A stretch of 64,000 bases of DNA from Alkalimonas sp. (GTDB lineage: Bacteria > Pseudomonadota > Gammaproteobacteria > Enterobacterales > Alteromonadaceae). The DNA is taken from NCBI RefSeq assembly GCF_020831925.1, contig NZ_JAFIFQ010000004.1, positions 62,001-126,000 of the forward strand, written 5' to 3'. Made by a program: the position numbers and the translations under genes. The notes beneath the pieces were generated by a model. That model ran no database searches. It was not told the origin of the DNA and saw nothing but the letters and a program-made list of their open reading frames with translations. Shown piece after piece: positions 60,360 to 64,000 of the stretch. Position 1 is the first letter of the stretch. Each line of letters opens with the position of its first letter.

Positions 60360-60869
60360 ATGAAACGCAATCTAACTGGTTCCGCCTGGGTCTTTGGCGA
60401 CAATATTGATACCGATGTACTGGCACCTGGTGCCTATATGAAAGGCTCCATCGCAGAACTGGCGGCGCATTGCTTAGAAGCAATCGATCCGAACTTTGCC
60501 AGTCAGGTGAAACCGGGCGACTTAATGATTGCCGGCGATGCATTTGGCATTGGCTCCTCGCGCGAGCAAGCCGCGCAAGCTTTGGTCGAGCTGGGTGTCT
60601 CGGCCATCGTTGCCAAATCATTCGCCCGCATTTTTTACCGCAATGCACTCAACCTCGGCCTGCCAGTGCTGTTCTGCCCAGAGCTTGGAGTAATAAAGCC
60701 CGGCGATCAACTACAGCTCGATTTAACCAGCGGCTTGCTGCACAACCTTAGCAACGGCGAGCAGTTTCAATGCGAGCCCATTCCTGAGGAGTTGATGGGC
60801 ATTTTGGAGGCTGGCGGCCTGATGCCGTTCTTACAACAACGGTTTTCAAAGAGTGGCTCAAAGACATGA
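60360..60869 (+). CDS. Aconitase-family hydratase small subunit (LeuD / DmdB-like)
   Basis: A 169-residue swivelling-domain subunit: FGDNIDTDVLAPGAYMKG (about 12-29) and GDAFGIGSSREQAAQAL (about 60-76) with the substrate-binding S-S-R-E. The usual next residue His (SSREHA) is Gln here, which occurs in some branches. ATG 60360 has GGAG seven bases upstream; a GTG at 60345 is possible. It is 11 bp after the large subunit and overlaps the bicupin gene by 4 bp. Confidence 0.88.
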   Translation: MKRNLTGSAWVFGDNIDTDVLAPGAYMKGSIAELAAHCLEAIDPNFASQVKPGDLMIAGDAFGIGSSREQAAQALVELGVSAIVAKSFARIFYRNALNLGLPVLFCPELGVIKPGDQLQLDLTSGLLHNLSNGEQFQCEPIPEELMGILEAGGLMPFLQQRFSKSGSKT

Positions 60870-61711
60870 CACGGGATCATATTGAGTTTATTCAGAATCA
60901 ATGTTTACCATGGCAACAGGATAGGTATTTTACCGACATAGAGTCGCGATTACTTAGTCGGGACATAGAGAGCTGTGCTTATACAGCGTTGCATCGCCTT
61001 CGTAACGGACAGCAATGGCTGGAGAATCATGCCATCACAGCAAATGAAGAGTTTTATGTGCTGGCTGGTAGCTTTCATCTAAATGGATTCGAGTATGCCG
61101 CCGGTTGTTATGCTTTTTTGCCCGCAGGATACCCAAGAACGAACTGCATCGTGATGGAGGATGCCATTGTTCTGCGAATGTTTGACAGTGCGCCGCTGCC
61201 ATTTGAAGAACAAGATGATGCTATTCAGCGTGCAACCCATCGACCTGCTATTCCATTTCTTGATACCTACAGAATGCAGTGGGACAGGCACATTCATGAT
61301 ATCAAGCTCGCTCACCTAGGGCTTGGACGGAAAAATCTGCGACAGGATCCCATTACAGGTCAGCGCACCTTTCTGTTTATGACCTCGCCTCAAACTCACC
61401 CGGTGAACTGGCGAGGCCCAAAGGAAATGCACCCGACTCCCGAAGAAGCCTTTCTGATCGCCGGAGATCTAACCGGTGAATATGGAACCATGCAAGCTGG
61501 GGCTTACTTTTGGCGTCCTCCAGGCATCGCCCATGGTCCTTATGGCAGCAAAGGAGGCAGTTTCAGCCTGATTCGGTTTGTCGGAGGTGCTCATGTCAAT
61601 GTATGGACGGAAGAACTGTTTAACTTCAGTTACAGCGTTCCTTATCAGCCGATTGTTCCGCAAACAATGCAAGCGTTTATTCAAGCACCTGTTACAACAC
61701 TGCCTTACTGA
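60866..61711 (+). CDS. Bicupin protein of unknown function
   Basis: A 281-residue protein with two cupin-like halves. Half 1 (about 40-110) has NEEFYVLAGSFHLNG and YAFLPAGYPR; half 2 (about 170-250) has TPEEAFLIAGDLTGEYG and GAYFWRPPGIAHGPYG with a metal-ligand-like His. The DUF4437-like arrangement comes to mind but is not certain. Half 1 lacks an obvious His set. Cupins include dioxygenases and isomerases, so ring cleavage is possible. It overlaps the small hydratase subunit by 4 bp but its base composition is visibly lower in GC than its neighbours. Confidence 0.72.
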   Translation: MTRDHIEFIQNQCLPWQQDRYFTDIESRLLSRDIESCAYTALHRLRNGQQWLENHAITANEEFYVLAGSFHLNGFEYAAGCYAFLPAGYPRTNCIVMEDAIVLRMFDSAPLPFEEQDDAIQRATHRPAIPFLDTYRMQWDRHIHDIKLAHLGLGRKNLRQDPITGQRTFLFMTSPQTHPVNWRGPKEMHPTPEEAFLIAGDLTGEYGTMQAGAYFWRPPGIAHGPYGSKGGSFSLIRFVGGAHVNVWTEELFNFSYSVPYQPIVPQTMQAFIQAPVTTLPY

Positions 61712-61717
61712 CACTTA

Positions 61718-61731
61718 TTGATGGATGTCAA
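61718..61731. promoter_or_regulatory. FNR-type box upstream of cytochrome c gene
   Basis: TTGATGGATGTCAA, a match to TTGAT-N4-GTCAA (equivalent to TTGAC-N4-ATCAA on the other strand), 83 bp before the start at 61814. A cytochrome gene is a typical target of FNR/DNR-type regulators. Confidence 0.6.
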
Positions 61732-61813
61732 AACTACGGCTGGATAATGGTCTACCTGCCTGTAGAGCCATGCTAACTTAAAGATGTTTGAAACATCACC
61801 ACAGGGGTGCTTT

Positions 61814-62206
61814 ATGCCTACCAAACCAGTCTTCCAACTTAAAGCCTTGATTTCTGCTTGCAGCCTTAGCGGCATCTTACTACTTGGCGGCTGCTCTGAG
61901 CCGGAAACTGCGAACAGTGCTGGCAGTGAACCACTGGACCCTGTTGTCGCGGCACAGCAGGAGCTGCTGACGAAAGGCCGTATTCGTGCTGCCAGCTGCG
62001 CTGCATGCCATGGCCCCCAGGGCATCTCCAATAATCCGATGTATCCGTCTCTGGCAGGACAGGCTGAAAACGATTTGCTGCAATCGATGCTTGCCTACCG
62101 TAGTGGCGACAAGGTCAATGCCTTGATGTCGCCCCAGGCCAGAAGTTTATCGGATCAGGATATTGCCTTACTGGCAGCCTATTACGCAGCCCTGCCGGGT
62201 CAATAA
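61814..62206 (+). CDS. Lipoprotein class I cytochrome c
   Basis: A 130-residue lipoprotein cytochrome. The lipobox LGGC ends at Cys27. The single heme site is CAACH (62-66), and M105 in NALMSPQARSLSD is the likely sixth ligand; the rest matches small c553/c4-like cytochromes ending in LAAYYAALP. Attached to the outer face of a membrane it would shuttle electrons between a dehydrogenase and an oxidase. Candidates for the partner are the VAO-like flavoprotein at 32195 or the acyl-CoA dehydrogenase-like enzymes. AGGGG lies six bases before ATG 61814. Confidence 0.87.
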   Translation: MPTKPVFQLKALISACSLSGILLLGGCSEPETANSAGSEPLDPVVAAQQELLTKGRIRAASCAACHGPQGISNNPMYPSLAGQAENDLLQSMLAYRSGDKVNALMSPQARSLSDQDIALLAAYYAALPGQ

Positions 62207-62301
62207 CAGCTGCATTGAGAGCAAAATGCTTTTCGTCAAAGACAGCAGCTATTCGTCCTTTTAGGCTGATGCTAAGTCGCCAACAACAGAGAACACCGCT
62301 T

Positions 62302-62973
62302 ATGGAAACCACCACCAAAACAGCCAAAGAAATTTATCTGGACGTGAAAAATAATCCGGCCCGCAAGCGCTTTGGTTTTGGCCGCAAAGCCGTGCTGGTG
62401 AATGTCGACCCGCAAAAAGCCTACACCGCCGTCGGCCAGTTTGCCACCGCCTACGAAACCGATCCGAAGCAGCTGGAGTACACCAATCAGTTGGCTGAGC
62501 GCTTTCGCGCCTTGAACTGGCCCGTGGTCTGGACCCATGTCGCTTACATGGAATCCGGCGAAGATGCCGGTGTTTGGGGCACCCGCACCAACACCCCGGA
62601 TTCTCTGCAAAATATCAAATTTGGCTCCGAGCGGGCAGAGTTTGACCCGCGGCTGCAGATTGATCGGCAGCGTGACATTATTTACTGCAAAAAAATGCCG
62701 TCCGCGTTTTTTGAAACGCCGTTGCAATCCCTGCTGGTCTGGCATCAGGTCGATACCGTGATTATTACCGGAGGTTCTACCTCTGGCTGCATCCGGGCTA
62801 CAGCCGTCGACTCCCTGTCGCGCGGCTACCGTACCATAGTGCCGGAGCAATGCGTCGCCGATAAACACGAAAGCTACCATTACGCCAATCTGACGGATTT
62901 GGCACTGAAGTACGCCGATGTGCTGGATATTGATGAGGTGATGACCTGGCTGGCGGCACAGCAGAGTGCCTAA
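62302..62973 (+). CDS. Isochorismatase-family amidohydrolase (second)
   Basis: A 223-residue cysteine hydrolase: D36 in LVNVDPQKAY, K131 in CKKMPSAFFETP and C163 in STSGCIRATA. It resembles N-carbamoylsarcosine amidase and maleamate amidase types but is longer at the N-terminus and only moderately similar to the copy at 10855. The PuuE-like gene starts 10 bp after it. A ring-opening imidase followed by a half-amidase would turn a cyclic imide into a dicarboxylate plus ammonia. The start at 62302 has only a weak AGAGAA upstream. Confidence 0.87.
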   Translation: METTTKTAKEIYLDVKNNPARKRFGFGRKAVLVNVDPQKAYTAVGQFATAYETDPKQLEYTNQLAERFRALNWPVVWTHVAYMESGEDAGVWGTRTNTPDSLQNIKFGSERAEFDPRLQIDRQRDIIYCKKMPSAFFETPLQSLLVWHQVDTVIITGGSTSGCIRATAVDSLSRGYRTIVPEQCVADKHESYHYANLTDLALKYADVLDIDEVMTWLAAQQSA

Positions 62974-62983
62974 GGAGCAGTGC

Positions 62984-63925
62984 ATGAAAGCAGATCCCGG
63001 GTTTTATCAGTACTGGCCCTATCAAAATCGGCCTAAAATTCGCTGGCCGGGCGGCAAGAAGCTGGCGTTTTGGGTGGCGCCCAATATTGAGTTTTACGAA
63101 TTAAATCCACCAGAGAACCCATACCGTAAAGCCTGGCCCCAGCCCTACCCGGCCATCCAGGGCTATGGCATTCGTGATTACGGCAACCGGGTTGGTCATA
63201 ACCGCCAGATGGCACTGCTGGATAAATACGGCATTCGTGGTTCCGTAAGCCTATCCACCGCCTTGTGCGAGCATCACCCTGAAATCATCGCCATGTGCAA
63301 AGAGCGTAACTGGGAGTTTTTCAGTCACGGCATTTACAACACCCGCTACACCTACGGCATGTCGGAGCAACAAGAGCGGGCGATGATCCGTGACTCGATG
63401 GAAACCATCTACCGTCATACCGGCCAAAAATGCGCCGGCTATCTGGCACCGGCCCTGTCGCATTCCGAGCTGACGCTGGATTTATTTGCCGAGGTGGGTA
63501 CTGAGCTGTTTGGTGATGAGGCGGGCTTTTACACCTGTGACCTGTTCCATGACGATCAACCTACACCGATAGCGCTTCGCAGCAACAAGCGTTTTGTCTC
63601 CATCCCCTACTCGTTGGAAATGAACGACACCATCGCCTATGTGGTGAATAAGGTAGAGCCCAGACGTTATGGCCAGATGCTCAAAGACAACTTTGACCGG
63701 CTGTATCAGGAAGGGGACGAATCCGGCACCATTATGTGCATCCCCACCCACAACTATCAGGTCGCCTGTCCGCACCGGATGAAAGCCTTTGAAGAAGCGC
63801 TGGATTACATCACCAGTCACCCGGATGTCTGGCTGACCACTGGCCGGGAAATCGCCGATTACTTCCGCAGTCATTATTACGACACTGTTCTTGACGACAT
63901 TAGCAGCAAAGCAGGAGGTGCCTGA
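62984..63925 (+). CDS. PuuE-like polysaccharide-deacetylase-family hydrolase (second)
   Basis: A 313-residue NodB-fold protein of the PuuE-like branch: LAFWVAPNIEFYELNPPE (about 33-50), FFSHGIYNTRYTYG (about 107-120), GYLAPALSHSE, and CIPTHNYQVACPHR near residue 260 replacing the SLGLHLRIIGRP block of the copy at 46362. The different C-terminal motif suggests another substrate. ATG 62984 has AAGGAG at good spacing. It overlaps the next gene by one base, so two such proteins are made together, perhaps as a heteromer. Confidence 0.8.
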   Translation: MKADPGFYQYWPYQNRPKIRWPGGKKLAFWVAPNIEFYELNPPENPYRKAWPQPYPAIQGYGIRDYGNRVGHNRQMALLDKYGIRGSVSLSTALCEHHPEIIAMCKERNWEFFSHGIYNTRYTYGMSEQQERAMIRDSMETIYRHTGQKCAGYLAPALSHSELTLDLFAEVGTELFGDEAGFYTCDLFHDDQPTPIALRSNKRFVSIPYSLEMNDTIAYVVNKVEPRRYGQMLKDNFDRLYQEGDESGTIMCIPTHNYQVACPHRMKAFEEALDYITSHPDVWLTTGREIADYFRSHYYDTVLDDISSKAGGA

Positions 63926-64000
63926 TGGCTTTGGATCCAACGCATTTGAGCTACCCAAAACGTCGCTACGGCATGGATCATGACCGCTACGACTGGTCGA
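63925..64000 (+). CDS. PuuE-like polysaccharide-deacetylase-family protein, 5' part only
   Basis: The first 25 codons of a gene that continues beyond the window. The visible start MALDPTHLSYPKRRYGMDHD followed by RYDWS resembles N-termini of the PuuE-like group, where Y-P-x-R-R-Y-G-M-D-H-x-x-Y is common. GGAGG lies eight bases before the ATG, and the ATG shares its A with the previous stop. Third member of this family in the window. Confidence 0.6.
   Translation, partial: MALDPTHLSYPKRRYGMDHDRYDWS

Noticed and set aside
59068-60869. Leucine biosynthesis isopropylmalate isomerase
   Set aside because: No leuA or leuB nearby and the operon is catabolic; not excluded without the rest of the genome.
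1-64000. tRNA, rRNA, CRISPR arrays, insertion sequences, phage genes
   Set aside because: None was recognised on either strand.

Overview
The window is one dense catabolic island from a Gram-negative bacterium, most likely a gammaproteobacterium. The signs are two TonB-dependent receptors, lipoproteins with lipoboxes, MFS carriers, GntR/UTRA and Crp/Fnr regulators, and moderately high GC. I could not place it to genus. I saw no rRNA, tRNA, CRISPR array, transposase or integrase.

Layout. (A) 1-18.4 kb: a GntR/UTRA regulator, a DUF2141 protein, an MFS carrier and a membrane protein. These are followed by a long plus-strand operon with a tandem nitrilase fusion, a protein resembling ferredoxin-dependent bilin reductases / red chlorophyll catabolite reductase, an acyl-CoA dehydrogenase, two aldehyde dehydrogenases, an alpha/beta hydrolase, an isochorismatase-type amidase, a flavin monooxygenase and a maleate isomerase/arylmalonate decarboxylase-like protein. 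A second unit has a CaiB CoA-transferase, an HMG-CoA-lyase-like enzyme, two surface esterases and a membrane protein. (B) 18.7-26.8 kb: a small orphan gene, a TonB receptor, two Crp/Fnr paralogues flanking an MFS carrier, a secreted CpcT/CpeT-DUF1330 fusion, and a second GntR/UTRA regulator. (C) 26.8-41 kb: an aldehyde dehydrogenase, a degenerate nitrilase, DUF1330, a heme-protein-like membrane protein, a calycin-like protein, a VOC protein, two flavoproteins, an MFS carrier, DUF1838, a secreted split-barrel protein and a second TonB receptor. (D) 41.4-58.9 kb: long minus-strand operons of CoA-dependent acid catabolism (three CaiB transferases, acyl-CoA dehydrogenase, MaoC, CitE-like lyase, cyclic-imidase-like PuuE homologue, SDR, HapK/RedY-like protein, amidase, acyl-CoA ligase, two MmgE/PrpD proteins, methyltransferase, thioesterase, enoyl-CoA hydratase). 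(E) 59-64 kb: an aconitase-family hydratase pair, a bicupin, a lipoprotein cytochrome c, an isochorismatase and two further PuuE-like proteins, the last cut by the window edge.

How it may work. Enzymes that open cyclic imides, hydrolyse half-amides, hydrate or isomerise substituted maleates, and then activate and cleave the acids as CoA thioesters occur together with three protein types otherwise linked to bilins or tripyrroles (bilin-reductase-like, CpcT/CpeT-like, HapK/RedY-like). My best hypothesis is that the island takes up and degrades a pyrrolic compound (bilin, other tetrapyrrole fragment or prodiginine-like molecule) through substituted maleimides. This is inference. A pyridine-type (nicotinate-like) substrate is the main alternative for the left operon.

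Regulation. Ten FNR-type boxes (TTGAY-N4-RTCAA or close variants) sit upstream of almost every transcription unit from 24 kb rightwards and none was found in the left third. Three ATTTGTCC-N2-ACA sites match the HutC-type consensus and lie next to three of these boxes. The left region has its own A/T-rich element (TAATGATAT) at three promoters.
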